Shown: positions 1 through 12,185 of the stretch, one piece after another | Position numbering within the stretch: the stretch's first letter is position 1 | Layout of the letters: every line of letters starts with the position of its first letter | From: Macrocystis pyrifera | Lineage: Eukaryota; Sar; Phaeophyceae; Laminariales; Laminariaceae | Assembly: GCA_031763025.1 (NCBI GenBank) | Contig: JASSKH010000037.1 | Coordinates: forward strand, 3,224,001-3,288,000 | Length of the DNA stretch: 64,000 nt | Direction: 5' to 3' | The notes under the pieces: model-generated | The model's input: the letters and a program-made list of their open reading frames with translations, nothing else | Databases searched by the model: none | What the model was told of the DNA's origin: nothing | Translations under genes and position numbers: made by a program

Positions 1-3000
1 ATCCTCAGTGAAGAATGGACATACGACGACATGACCAACGAGGTGCAGAAACAAGGCATGAAACGCCTGCAAGAAACTTGGCACCTGCGCAGTACTGAGC
101 AGTACCTGCAAATCGTCCTTTTGCTCTAATGTCGAGTTTGTAAGTAGTGTACGGCAGTCAAACATGGGGTTTTCCGACGTGATACGCTCACGGTACTAAA
201 GCTGGTACATCACGGACTAGGGCTACCATGGCTCCAGCCCTTCACGCTGCACGGTATACCCCCTCCCCAAATAGTTTCCACCAGAATTTACCTCTGTCTC
301 TTCCATTCTCGATAAATCCACATGTCATCGACTGCGCCACGTCTGTCGCGCTTCTTCACCTCCGCCTTGTAAGTCTTAGTCGTACGACTGCCTGACCCTA
401 AGGCCGTTCATGTACCTGGCCCAGGTCTTGATTTCGCAGTTATCTTTGACGTGCTGGACTAAGTGCCCGCAGTGTCGCCCCATCGTCTCGCACCTGGCCG
501 CGTTCTTTGCCGCGACAGAAATGCAGAATTAAGTGCGAAGCGCGTGGTGAATGGTACTTCGCTACAGCCAAAGGCACAGGTGCGAAATCCCGACTTGGGC
601 ACACGCATGCAATGTGTGATGTTGTAAGTTGCTTGAAGTGGAAATACCCGCAAGTTACAAGGTCCATGCACCACTATATATCTAAACGCCAGATCCCATG
701 TTGGCATGTTCTTCTTCTTTTGGCAGTTTGTCTATGTGGAGACAAAGCTCCGCAGGGGAATCCCCGTGTCTCCGCGTGCGACACCAAATGCGGCGATGAA
801 GACGACGACTACGCGTGTGGAGGTACCGATCACATGACCGTCTATAAGCTGACGGCGCCTGTCGTCGATACGACTGTGCCCGTGCCGGCTGTCGTTGCCG
901 ACGCGACGTACAAGGGATGCTTCAAAGTCAACGGCAACGGCGCCATCCCCACCGACCCAGCATGGACCTACCGAACCATGACCAACGAGGTGCAGAAACA
1001 AGACCTCTACATCGGGTGCAATGCGCGATGTACTCCGAATCGAGCAGGCAGCTTTGTACGGCGTACGCACACAGTTACAGGTTGAATGGTGTCCCGTGTA
1101 GATGTAAAACGGACGCCCGTAGATAGAGTATATTCATGCATTTGACGGCCAGGCTGCCTTGGGTCCCAGCAGTTAAAGTTGCTGCAACGTACCTCTCCGT
1201 CCGTATACACTTTTACTTTTTCGTATCGCGCTTTGCCTCTTCGTTGACATTGGTGTATGCACATCTGAATCGTTGCATGAGTAGGCCACAAGTGGGCCTA
1301 ACTTCCTGTGCACAAGTTGTCGGTTCACCTGAACGGCACGTGCTGCGCCTCGGACTATCTTCATCCAGCCTTGATTCGGTTTTTCATCGAGATGTCCTGA
1401 AGCCTCTCTGGCATTGCGCGTGCTCGCCGTATCGCCCCACCGCCTCGCACCTGACTGCTTTATTACCACGACAGAAATGTAGAATAAGATGCGAAGACAG
1501 GGGTGAATGGGTCTTCGCCACGACCAAGGGCTCAGGTGCGTACGGTCGACGCTGGTTCACCCAGGAAACGTTATCCGATAGGCGACGTAAAATACCGTTG
1601 TTTGCTTGTCATGAATGTCACCCGTAAGGTGTCAATGAAAGGACGGTACAGTATCCCTAATCGTGGACACCCCTTTCGGCATATATGTTTTCTTCTGCGG
1701 CAGAATGTCTATGCGGAGACGAGGTTCCAGCAAAGTACAGCGAACCCTGGGGGTGTTCCACCCGGTGCAAGGGGGACAGCAAAGAGCAGTGCGGAGGCAA
1801 CTTGCACATGTCCGTCTTCAAGCTGAAAGATGATGTCATCGCGGGAACTTTGCCCGACATGTCTGAGGTGTCTGGCGCGACACACAAGGGGTGTTTCAGG
1901 GTCAGCGGCAATGGTGTTATCCCCACCACCCCAATACGGACCGTCCGCAAGATGACCAATGAGGTGAACAAATGACACCATATCGTGTGCTCAATATACC
2001 GCGTAGTAGTTCAAATTGGTTTTGCGTCGCTTCTCGTGTTTGTACATAGCGCAAACGGTACGAACTCATATATGGGTGATACTGATTTGGATTCATCGGG
2101 CAAGCGGGTCTCTGTGCCTGTTGCCGTAACTAGCGCCCTATTTCTCATGTTGGAGCGATGCAGTAGTGCCACTTGAATATCGTTTGGCTCTCTTCAAGTG
2201 CATATGTTGGTCTCTTCCCAACTCCGTACGTTGTTGTCTTGACATGTATGGTGCATACAGCTAGTCAAGCGATGTTGACCTGAAACTACCTAGATCCACA
2301 GCAGGTTTGATAATGCATCATATTACTCAATATTCTCTGGTAGTAAACATGCCCGCCGTATCGTGTTGCTTATGTACGCCTGCCTTGATACGACAGGTGT
2401 GCAAGGAGGAGTGCACTTACCGCAGGCAATGGGTATTCGCTACGACAAAGGGCTCAGGTGCGCCAACCCGCCTCAGAATCATGCATACGCGCCCAAGCCG
2501 TAGGTCGCGACAAAAATGAAACGCGTGCGTGGTAGATCGGTCGTACTGTAGTAGAAAATGTTTTGTTGATCGCCACCGCCCCTTTGTGCGCGCCTGACTG
2601 TTCTTCTGGTGTAGATTGTCTATGCGGAGACTACATTCCATACACCTACAATAACAAGTTCAAGTGTAAGACTCTTTGCGAAGGAGACAAAAAGCACGAG
2701 TGTGGAGGCGACGACTACATGACCGTCTTCAAGGTGGATGACCCTACTATCGGTGGTTCTTCGCCGCCGACGTCTACCGACGCGACGTACAAGGGGTGCT
2801 TCAAAGTCAGCGGCAATGGTGTCATCCCTACCACGCCAGTGCGGACCTACGGATCAATGACCAACACGGTGCGAAAGAGATGCCTCATAACGTTTGCAAG
2901 TACCGTACAGTAGTTCGAATTGAGTTGTATTTCGCGAAAATGACCTACGTACATTCATAACATATTTGCGTTGTGGACTTTGGGTTATGTTTTGCGGGGG

Positions 3001-6000
3001 TGGCTGCTACGCAACTATTGCCAGTTGCTTACGAGCACTCGTAGAGATAACAGCTGGCCCTCCTGGTGACCCTGACGTTCACGTAGGACCTGTATTTCTC
3101 CGTCCCTACGTATACGTTCCTACTTTTACTAGGGTGTACCTGGCAACGCGTAGCCCATGCTTTTCTCATTTTTCTTCAAAGCAACATGGCATTAATTTCT
3201 ATCAGTCTGTCTCGCTCGTCCTGTTCCCAACTTGTTTGTGCGCTGCCCACATATTATTACCTCTGTGGTCTGCAAAGTCACACAAGCCTAAGCCTGGACC
3301 CACAGTAGCGTTGATACTGCCTCCCATTCCGATATACTGAGCACTTTCTTGCAATCTGTCGTGCCCGCCATGACTTGCAACTGTCTTGCTTGCGCACGCT
3401 TGCCTTGACACGACAGTTATGCAAGGCGAGGTGCAAAGCCCTGGGTGTATGGGTCTTTGCTACGACAAACGGCATAGGTAAGACAACCTATCTTAGGTGC
3501 ACGCATGCAACGCTGTCTCATGGTCCACCTATCCTGCACCAGGTTGTAGTCGGTACAATATGACGGGGGATTCTCGTCACAAAGAACGCCTGCAAGGTAT
3601 TAGTAGAAGGATCGTACACGACCAGCGCAGGTTTTCCTGAACGTTGACGCCCCTTCCGCATGCTTATCGTTTCTTCTGTGGCAGATTGTCTGTGTGGAGA
3701 CGACGTCCCACACCGTTACTACTCAGGCGACCCCTGGGATTGCGAGACCAAATGCAAGGGAGACGACAGCGCCGTGTGCGGAGGCGACGGGTACATGTCC
3801 GTATTTAAACTGCGTGATCCGACTTGGCCCAACGATCCCACTTGGCCCAACGATCCTACTTGGCCCAACGATCCGACTTGGCCCCAGGATCCGACTTGGC
3901 CCCAGGATCCGACTTGGCCCAAGGATCCCACTTGGCCCCAGGATCCGACTTGGCCCAATGATCCCACTTGGCCCCAGGATCCGACTTGGCCCAACGATCC
4001 CACTTGGCCCAAGGATCCGACCTGGCCCAACGATCCGACGTGGCCCAACGATCCGACCTGGCCCAAGGATCCGACCTGGCCCAAGGATCCGACCTGGCCT
4101 AACGATCCGACTTGGCCCAAGGATCCGAATTGGCCCAAGGTGGACACCGTTGATGACGCGACGTACAAGGGATGCTTCAAAGTCCGTAACAACAATGCCA
4201 TCCCTACCACGGCTGTATGGACCTACGGAACGATGACCAACAAGGTGCGCGTGTGATCTCAAATCGCGTGTTAGGATTCGAGCTTATTTTTTGCGTTGTG
4301 ATTCGAGCTTGTATTTTGCACAAAACTACGGACATTGATGAAAGCGTTGGATTTCTCGGGTATTGTCGATTCCACTTTCATGCTCGCGGCAGGGGTACTT
4401 GCAGATCTTCAATTATTCACTACCAGTACGTAGAATGAAAATGGTATCGCTTAGGGCCTATCTTATCGAGGACTTTCGTTTCTTTCAATTTGATTAAACT
4501 ATTTTTTTCCGGTTTAATCTAAGGGCCCATCTTATCGAGGACTTTCGTTTCTTTCAATTTGATTAAACTATTTTTTCCGGTTTATCTAAGGGCCCATCTT
4601 ATCGAGGACTTTCGGTTTTTTTTTCTAATTTAATTTGCATCTGATTGAACGAAATTTAGTGTTCCCCGTTAAGATGGGCTCTTAGCCCACATGTGCTTCC
4701 CGGATTAATTAACAAGAGTTGCGTATCTGTCTTGGTTGCCCTCTTCTCGCTTTGGTACTACGAAAATGACCCTACCGTAATTCCAAATAGTTTCCCAAAA
4801 ACGTCGGTGCAGTTCTAAAACGGTCAACCACGCCTGACTGTGCCGGATGACAAACCTCAGTTTTGAAACCCAGTTTTGATAATGTATCCTATTATCTTAC
4901 CTTCAAGCAATCCCTGCTGATACCGAACGCACCCGTCCTATCACGTGCCCATGTTGCATGTCGCACATGTCCGCCTGCCCTGACGCGACAGCTTTGCAGG
5001 AACAAGTGCAAATCTCTTGGTCTGTGGGTGTTTGCTACGACGCGGGGCTCAGGTGCGCAAACATTTTGCCACACTATATACTGTCTGCATATCCCAGGTT
5101 CTGCTAAAGGATAATAATAATGCGATGAATACACACCGTAGGTTTCTGTATAGGAAACGCTCGCATCAGAGTACATAGAAGGACCGTACAACGTTTGAGC
5201 ACAATTTCCCCTAGACGCCGACGCCCCTTTTTACATCCCTGCCTGCCTGCATGTGCTCGTGTGGTAGATTGCCTGTGTGGAGACGTCGTTCCAGACACCT
5301 ATAACGACCCCTGGCAGTGCCACACCCCGTGCAAGGGTGACTACGGGAAAGAATGTGGAGGCGACGACTACATGTCCGTCTTCTGGGTGGGCAAGGACCG
5401 GCCAAACCATTACGATTCCCCCGACCACTACGATTCTCCCGATCATTACGATTCTCCCGACTACTCGGGTGGAGCGCACGCCAAGGGATGCTTTAGAGAT
5501 AGCACATCGGACCGCGTGTTGACGGGACACAGCTTCAAGTCCGACAAGATGACCGGCAAAGTGAGACAAAACTATATATATGTACGAGTAATGCGTGGGC
5601 TTGACTCTTGTCTGTGGATCCCACGTGGGGCTCAATCGTTTGCAGGGGTTTGTCCATAAAACAACAATATCTATATAGTGAGCAAAATGGTACACGATCT
5701 ACTGTGAAGGGGACGACGTACAGTCAAAATAGCGTGGTTTCGTTGAGCGGCGCCTCGTCGGCTTTTGAATTGTTTCAGGGACGTAAATGTCACCGTTGTA
5801 AATACTACCGGGACGTTTGTTGATTTCAGCTTCCAATTATCCCACCGTAAGGCTGTGGCAGCGATGTGGGGTCGCGCCATGTAGGTGACTTTGTCTCGTC
5901 CTATTTCCCGATCCTGCCCCTTTCTGCCACGCGCAACCATTCACTTACCAGCTTCGTGTTTTGTTCAGTTCCACACCTCACGATGCAAGGCGCCATAACG

Positions 6001-7987
6001 CTACGTTGTTTTGACTCCCCCTTCCTGCTTCCCACCCTGCTCCCGATTGGTTGATTTTTTTGTCCTTCCCCGGCAGGAATGTGGACGTGTCTGCAAAGAG
6101 AAGCACTTCAAGGTCTACGGCACTGAGTTCGGCCGAGGTATGAGCCTAATCTGCCATTGGTGTAATGCGTGCAGAACACCATCTGAAGGCACCTTGAATC
6201 TTATTTTTTTTAATGTGTATTTGTTTGTGACCACGGGCTAGACTTCAGGAAGAAACGATTGTATATGAGAACATGACGATGATGATGATTATGATTTGTC
6301 GTCGTTGTCATCCTCTTACTTGTCGACTGCATCTCACGATGTTGGATTTCGCAACGACTGCCCCAACATCTGGGCGAACCACTACATACAATAGTAAAGA
6401 ACGCATTGCTGGGCCCCTTCCTGTCCGAATCTTCTCCCTCATACTTCTGGCGCTCTTGCAGAATGCTTCTGTGGAGACAAGGTGCCGAGAGGCGACGGCA
6501 AGGCCGACAAGTGCGACAAGAAGTGCACAGGTGACGATCACGAGATTTGCGGAGGCCACAGCCGAATCAATATCTACGAGTTCGCGGGAGGGTACAATGA
6601 TTCACCATCAGACCACCCGTCACTCAAGGACGACAAGGTTGAGGGAGCCAAGGCGCTTGGGTGCTACAAGGACGACAAGGACAACCGGGTGTTGACCGGA
6701 CACTCGTTCGACGACAAGACCGGCATGACCGCAGAGGCAAGAGGGTTGTGTGTTTCCATCCCAACCATCTCTTTGGGGAGGTCGATCGGCGGGAGAAACG
6801 TATGATCGAACTGACTGAGCTCCTGTCTGTCGAACTGTACGTATGGTATTTCAGTATGAGTAGTATGAAATGGTTGGTCTCCTAACGATACGCAATGCTA
6901 TACCAGGTATACCTCATAAGCGGCTATTAACCTACCGCCCCCTCGTGTTCGTATCTGTCGTTTTTTCTACCGCCACAGAAATGCGGGCATGCATGCTACA
7001 AGAAGGGCTTCAGTGTCTTTGGAACTGAGTTCGGCCGAGGTAAGCGCTGCAGCTTCGTGAGCTCTCGAGTCTGATCCAGCTGCGCCTATATGATATCCGC
7101 ATGTGGGTCTCACCCACGAATGGCATGGAAACGGTCGTCCTGCTGGCTCGCAACTCAACAGTACTCCCTGCAGTGTTACTCACCCCCGTGCTACACATGC
7201 CCTCGCCTGTCGTTTTTTCTGTTCCGCGTCGCTGCACAGAATGCTTCTGCGGAAAGAATGTCCCGGACCCGGACTGGCGAGCCGACAAGTGCGACTCCGA
7301 GTGCACGGGCAACGAATGGGTGGCGTGCGGTGGGCGGAACCGCATCAACATCTTCAAGTGGGTCAGCGGATACGGCGGCAGCGAGCCGACTTACAACAAC
7401 GACGGCAAGCTGCACCAGGACACGTACGATGGGGCGAAGTATCTTGGATGCTACAAAGACAGCACGAAGAATAGGGTACTCGACAAGGATAGCAAGGACG
7501 ACCACTACATGACAACGAAGGTAAGGGCGAGTGCTAGACTACATCCTTGTCTCAAACTGCCACGCACCGCAGGGTTCGGGTCCTATCAGAACTTGAAGGA
7601 GTACGAGTACCTAATTCCTCTCTTACTGGGCTCAAGGAGTTAAGCCACCATGATAAGTACTCCGGTATGTTTCGTTTTTGGCGATTTCTTTTTCTGTGAC
7701 CTGTCGGCCGCTGTTACTCAAAACCTCGCCTTTTTTTCGATTCCAATTCCGTCACCGTAGGCTTGTGGAGACTACTGCAAGGGCAAGGGCTACTCCTACT
7801 TTGGCACCGAGTACTCCACGGGTGAGTTCACCTGATACGCGTGGCATATGTATGTGTGTTTGTTTCACAAGTATGCGTGTACGGGCGTGCATTCTACTAC
7901 AAGTAATAGATGCGTGCATCGAACGCTAGATGGTATTCGTTTTGACGATGCAAGAGCTCTACTTCATCGAGACAGCATCAATCAACG

Positions 7988-8023
<36 letters not shown>

Positions 8024-9762
8024 TCCTATCTTATATACCTGGAATATAAGTGTAGGTTGGGTTGGCGTCGGTGACGCTGTAAAACACTCCTCTCACTGCG
8101 TGAGCTGGGCAACTAGGGTGCCGTTTTTTTTTTTTTTTTTTTGGCGGCACCACGGCTGGCGGCTAATCTAGATCATTTCGTGCGGGGTGGACAACCTTAA
8201 GTCCGCACAAGGAGGATAGTCGTATGGTAAGGCGCCCACATAGATCACCATATCAATTGTTGTCTCTGGAAGTGGGCTCACCAAAACATAAATCAATTAC
8301 CACCGTCATCCATACGCGAGAAAATTCGCCTCAAAAGCGGTTCTTAGTAGCATGCAGCTCACCGTTCATGCGACTCGCCCAACACCTCAAGGCGCTTCGC
8401 GTTTGGTGCAAGCAATGTCTCTCTGGTAGGTGAAAACCCGATGAACTCTGCCCCGGCATTGTAGGGATGCGAGGGACGACTACGGCCATGCACAATATGA
8501 GCGCACCCCCTTCTTCCCGGTAAATTCAAACATTCACACAGTGAAGCAAAAGTATTCGCCTTCTCGCTGTCGGGAAGAGAGCGAGCTTGACCCGCAGAGC
8601 GAATCGTACTTAGTTCCTACTCCTACTTCTGTTTCATGGGCCTCTTCATCGCAGAATGTTTCTGTGGAAACAGCTTCCACCAGGACAAGGTCTACGATTC
8701 CGAATGCGACCGAGCTTGTGAGGGCAAGAAGTCCACCGTCTGCGGGGGGGTAGCAACCGCATCAGTGTGTACCAGCACGGCAACCACCACTCGTCGTACG
8801 GAGACCACGGGGTGGTAAAGCCCGACCCAGAGTATATGCTGGGCTGCTTCAAGGACACTTCATCTCATCGTGTTCTGAACATCAAGGCGGATTACTATTC
8901 GGACGATATGACTCCCGAGGTGAGACGGGGGCGTTGCTCGTGGTTGTTGTGGTTGTCGTTGTTGTTGCGCTTGTTCGCTGCCAGACTCGATACCACTTGA
9001 CGCAGTTAGTCGCCTTTGCTACACCGATGGCTAAGAGTAAATACAGTAGATAAAAACCCAACATGACGTTTGTTCGAACAGAGCTTGTTTGCTCTGCCCC
9101 CCCAACCCCTCATCAATGAAATGTTGTCACAGAAAAAAGCCGCGCACAACCGCATGTCACCTACGTACGCAACCATGACTCTCCTCTCCCCGGTTCCTCT
9201 TGCCGCCCCCGCTGCATCGCTCCCCCACCCTATGTGCCGCACCAGAAATGCTACTGGCACTGTAAGGAAACCCTTGGCGCCATGTACTACGGCGTCGAGT
9301 ACGGGAAGGAGTGAGTGTTTTGCGCGATTGGTGTACATCGCCGCGCCCCGATTTGATCAAGAAGTCACGGGGTATAATACAGCGGTGTGTTGTAGGCACG
9401 CCAATAATGTCGTCTGCTTTGTGAGTTTTGCCGGCGAAAACGCTTCGATTGCTCGATGCTATTTTTCACCATACAGATGGCCAGTGTGGTTAGTGTGTTG
9501 AGCGCGCGCTGCATCTTGAGCTTTTTATGAAGACACTATCAACACCAGAGTGAAACCACAGGTTGAGAAAAATTAACCCTCCGTCGTTTCCATCTGGCCC
9601 GGTGTTGCTACTTGAAGGTGCTTCTGCGGCAACCGGGAGAGCACGTACTACGAACACCCTCTTGACGAGAAGTCATGCAAGATGCCGTGCCCTGGAGACA
9701 AGAAGCGGTACTGCGGTGGAAAGAATGCCATCAACGTATACGGCCGGCGCCCACAACACTAG
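1..9762 (+). CDS. Tandem WSC-domain protein, 5' truncated by the window edge
   Basis: WSC domains are eight-cysteine modules of cell-surface and secreted proteins, thought to bind carbohydrate. Nine occur in tandem here, and no catalytic domain is visible. Exons: 1-42, 519-579, 727-989, 1475-1535, 1704-1963, 2397-2457, 2615-2868, 3417-3477, 3685-4244, 4992-5052, 5268-5560, 6077-6137, 6462-6736, 6979-7039, 7240-7520, 7761-7821, 8655-8919, 9246-9310, 9618-9762 (stop TAG). Every domain is built the same way: a GCF/GCY segment, a mostly 61-bp exon with CxxxC, and an exon with CLCGD or CFCG and CGG. Junction phases alternate 0 and 1 and agree throughout, except at the last domain (phase 2) and at a one-base break in exon 8655-8919. 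Coding length is about 1,063 codons if that break is discounted. The start, and any signal peptide or N-terminal domain, lies upstream of the window. The product is probably extracellular or in the cell wall. Confidence 0.88.
3816..4139 (+). repeat. 18 x 18-bp coding minisatellite, DPTWP(N/Q/K)
   Basis: Eighteen exact-length 18-bp units lie inside exon 3685-4244 and encode the hexapeptide DPTWP followed by N, Q or K; the last unit has DPNWP. They form a linker of 108 residues between WSC domains 4 and 5. The frame is open in all units, and third positions vary (CCC/CCG, ACT/ACC/ACG), which fits selection on the peptide. A Trp/Pro-rich spacer of this regularity could be an extended rod or a binding region; the role is unknown. 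Confidence 0.95.
4450..4687. mobile_element. MITE-like insertion in a WSC-gene intron
   Basis: About 240 bp in intron 4245-4991 starts TTAGGGCCTATCTTA and ends with its imperfect inverse TAAGATGGGCTCTTAG. The inside carries three head-to-tail copies of a unit of about 67 bp starting AGGGCCCATCTTATCGAGGA (from 4454, 4521 and 4588, the last diverged). Terminal inversion plus the internal tandem repeat suggests a non-autonomous element. No clear target duplication was seen. Confidence 0.5.
5405..5458 (+). repeat. 3 x 18-bp coding repeat, (N/D)HYDSP
   Basis: Three 18-bp units encode NHYDSP, DHYDSP and DHYDSP in exon 5268-5560, followed by DYSGG. They sit in the same place as the DPTWP array, in the linker after the CGG motif (here between domains 5 and 6), and have the same unit length but an unrelated sequence. 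Confidence 0.9.
6737..6978 (+). other. GC-AG intron in the WSC gene
   Basis: The exon ends ACCGCAGAG and the intron begins GCAAGA where every sister intron begins GTGxGx or GTAAGG. Reading phase (0) and the acceptor CCGCCACAG at 6970-6978 fit the cassette pattern, so this is read as a GC donor rather than a missing exon. Confidence 0.7.
7988..8520 (+). repeat. Poly(C)-bounded dispersed repeat, copy 1
   Basis: This copy lies in WSC intron 7822-8654 and begins with a run of 34 C. It shares with the other copies the blocks TGAGCTxGxCAACxAGGGxxC, GCGACTCGCC, GGCGCTTCGCG (a small hairpin), GTGAAAACCCGA, CATTGTAGGGATGCGAGG and ACTACGGCCATGCA, then a C-rich end. It is one of two near full-length copies (about 530 bp). 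Confidence 0.75.
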
Positions 9763-10138
9763 ACGTACCGACGCTGGAGAAAACGACACACTGAACGTGT
9801 TGTCTCTCCATGTGCAGTATATACATTCCATACTAGTATTTTTTTAAATGTGTCTGTCGCGTGATGGGTGAACGGGATGGCGGGGGGGGGGGGGGGGGAG
9901 GGGGGGTGATCTCATTGCGCTGCTTGTAGGACACACGGCGTTTTCGTCGGGCCCGTGTTCAGCGCGAGGAGTTCCACTTTAGATTTATAGAAGTGGGGGG
10001 GCGGGGGCGGGTCCATGGAAAGTAAAGCAATAAGCATGGGTTACGTTTTAGAGACACGGTGGTGAGGGTGGTGGAAGGCGATAGAAGAGAGGGGATGGCG
10101 TGTGTTTGTGTTTCGGTGAGGGTTTTTGTGCCGTCAGT
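9763..10138. other. WSC gene 3' flank; poly(G) tract
   Basis: This is the non-coding 3' flank of the WSC gene. It includes a long G run near 9881-9907 and G-rich DNA after it. I see no gene here. Confidence 0.6.
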
Positions 10139-10510
10139 AGTGTCGGAAACCAACTGGAAAAGTGTTTTTTTTTTTTTCGATAAGTCGTGGGACACCGGGC
10201 CGGTGCCGCCGGAGGGGGAGTCCAGAGTGTCCCGACGCCCAGCTTTTCTTGGTGTTGTTAACAGTGTCGGCACGGGTTTTTTTTTTTGTAAGTCGCGGGG
10301 ATATAATTTCTCCCGGTGTGGAGTATATCCTCGCGCACAATTTTTGTTGGAGCTCGATTTTGCTTCGACAATGTTCATGTACCAGTGTCGGAACCGCACA
10401 ACAAGAAAAAGACGTTTTTTGTTTGTAATAAGTCGAGGGATTTGCCCCTCTGGCTTTCGCCGGATAGACTTTGTCCTCCCGCGCACAGCTCTTTTCTTGG
10501 TGCTTGGAAA
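10139..10510. repeat. Three degenerate tandem units of about 125 bp
   Basis: Each unit starts GTGTCGG (10140, 10264 and 10385). It then has a T run, TAAGTCGxGGGA, a GC-rich middle, a TCGCGCACA-like stretch and a CTTTTCTTGGTG-like end. The copies are strongly diverged. Both strands carry open frames of 120-190 codons across it, but they look like by-products of the repeat. Confidence 0.6.
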
Positions 10511-11873
10511 ACATACTGATTGATACTTTAGCAAACCAAAGCGCGCGTATCTAATAGTAGGGGTACTTTAGCACGCCTGCTCGCGTTCGAGAATCATGAA
10601 TCGTCGGGGGGGAAAGAGGTGCAGCTTTACCGTAGCGGTAGCTATACGCGCATAGCTTAGCTGTGGTAAAGTGTGTACCGTATGAGAGGGATGTCTCGAG
10701 GTTGGGGTTGGGGTTAGGATTGGGTTTTGGGTTGGGTCGCGTTCAGCGATGGGTTAACTTAACAGTACTTAAAAAAAAATGAGATTGACTTCATCTCGAT
10801 AAAGAATGATCCGATTATTATAAATATTGAGTATGTTTACCTACCTGGTGTGTGAATATATTGAAACAACACCTAATTTGGCGCTGTGTGGTTGTGTTAT
10901 ATCTCGGCTAATCCGTCATCATCGCAACTTTTTGCGCCGGTAGCTTCAGGCCTGATGACTACTTCTCTTGTCCTGCAAATTGGTTTTGATATATAATTCC
11001 GTCATGCTTGTTATGTGATATGTATGAAGTTTCTGCTCAAGCTTGTTTCGTCATTAGTATAATATGTATATATACTCGCGCCAGTACCTTGTTTGTGCTA
11101 TTCATGTTGTTGTGCAATACTTCAAAGGAAATAGCGAAGTTTCTGCTCGGCTTTCTGTCACTCTACCGCATAACTACTCGTACATTGTACTTGGTATATG
11201 ATTGACATGTTTTTCACGGTTTTGAGAGACCTCAAAGGAAATCAACTCTCGGATCTGACTTTTTGTCAGTGTGCTTCTACCTAATGGTTATTATTGTGCA
11301 GGACTTCAAAAAAAAAAACGCGTCGCTGCTCTCTGGCTTTCTGCCACATCAACTCATCGTATAATAATGTTGATCTTGAATGCTGAGATGTATTGCAAGA
11401 CAAGGAAATAACGAACGAAGTCTCCGCTCTGACTTTCTGGCTTCGTTACAATATTGACTCAGTCTGGTGGGCTGCTGCTGTGTGTGTGTTTCTGTTGTAA
11501 TTATTAATAACATGGGCAAATGCCGCAATGAATGGGTATATACCTACAGTACACAGTAGTATAGTCTGTATGCCTTTTGAGCCATTTATATGTACACGAA
11601 ATATGGAACTCGGGGAAAACCAAGGTTTCCTTGCCCTCCCTCTGATTGGCCAGCACCATGACTGATGAGTAGTTCCAGGTGTGTACACCTCTCGGTGGCT
11701 ACCCAAATTGGGCATCACCTGTTCTTGGCTTTAAAATTGTACCTACCACATTTTTATTTACAAATGATCCAACCTGTACCTTCAAAGTAAGGATATTTCT
11801 CAAGTTAGAAAGGTTCTCCTAGCCAACAACGCAGCCTCTACTTTGAAAAGGGGTGCGCGGTATACTCTATTTC
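10511..11873. other. Gene-free AT-rich spacer
   Basis: It contains a short degenerate telomere-like stretch (GGGGTTGGGGTTAGG near 10697) and several diverged copies of an AACTTCAAAGGAAAT / CTGACTTTCTGxC motif pair between about 11110 and 11450. No coding region is supported. Confidence 0.5.
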
Positions 11874-12185
11874 GGAGGACCATAGTAAATAGCACCTACG
11901 GTATACATAAAAACCTATATAAATACAACTATAATTACGATTTTTGAGGTCGTTGTCACTTGCTAGCTCTTGGCAGACAGACCGACTGATAGACAGCTCT
12001 TCGCAAACAGCCCTTCTTCTTTGAAACAGCCGAACAGCCAAACACCCTTTCTTCCTTCTTCTTCGCCAAACAGCCAAACAACCTTTCTTCTTTCTTCTTC
12101 CGCAAACTGCCAACCAATAGACAGCTCTTCGCACGGCGCGTAAAAGAGGCGTCTCGCCTTCGACGAACGGCATAGATAGGTGCAG

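Larger units (their letters stand above)
1..5388 (+). other. WSC domains 1-5, divergent 'ATT' subtype
   Basis: The first five domains share YKGCFKV or similar, a GNGxIPTTP-like stretch, MTNE before the first intron, then WVFATTxGxG where typical WSC domains have an FGTEYG-like motif, and (V/D/E)CLCGD. All eight cysteines are kept in each. The intron sequences just before the 61-bp exons at 519 and 1475 are also alike (a GCCCCAxCGxCTCGCACCTG-like stretch ending in CGACAG). This indicates duplication of whole exon-intron cassettes rather than of exons alone. Confidence 0.8.
5470..9762 (+). other. WSC domains 6-9, canonical subtype
   Basis: The last four domains look like textbook WSC: GCYKDxxxNRVL, MTxE, CxxxCxxKGxxxFGTE(F/Y), ECFCG, CxxxC, CGGxNRINIY. 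Domain 9 ends the protein with CGGKNAINVYGRRPQH and has an altered exon boundary: exon 9246-9310 is 65 bp, and its phase-2 donor joins an acceptor at 9617. The difference from domains 1-5 suggests two separate rounds of expansion. Confidence 0.8.

Noticed and set aside
3719-4262. Three other long open frames across the DPTWP array (both strands)
   Set aside because: A stop-free 18-bp unit keeps several frames open. Only the DPTWP frame joins WSC exons with the right phase.
10690-10740. Interstitial telomere (GGGGTTGGGGTTAGG)
   Set aside because: Only a few irregular units; too short and degenerate to claim a telomeric origin.
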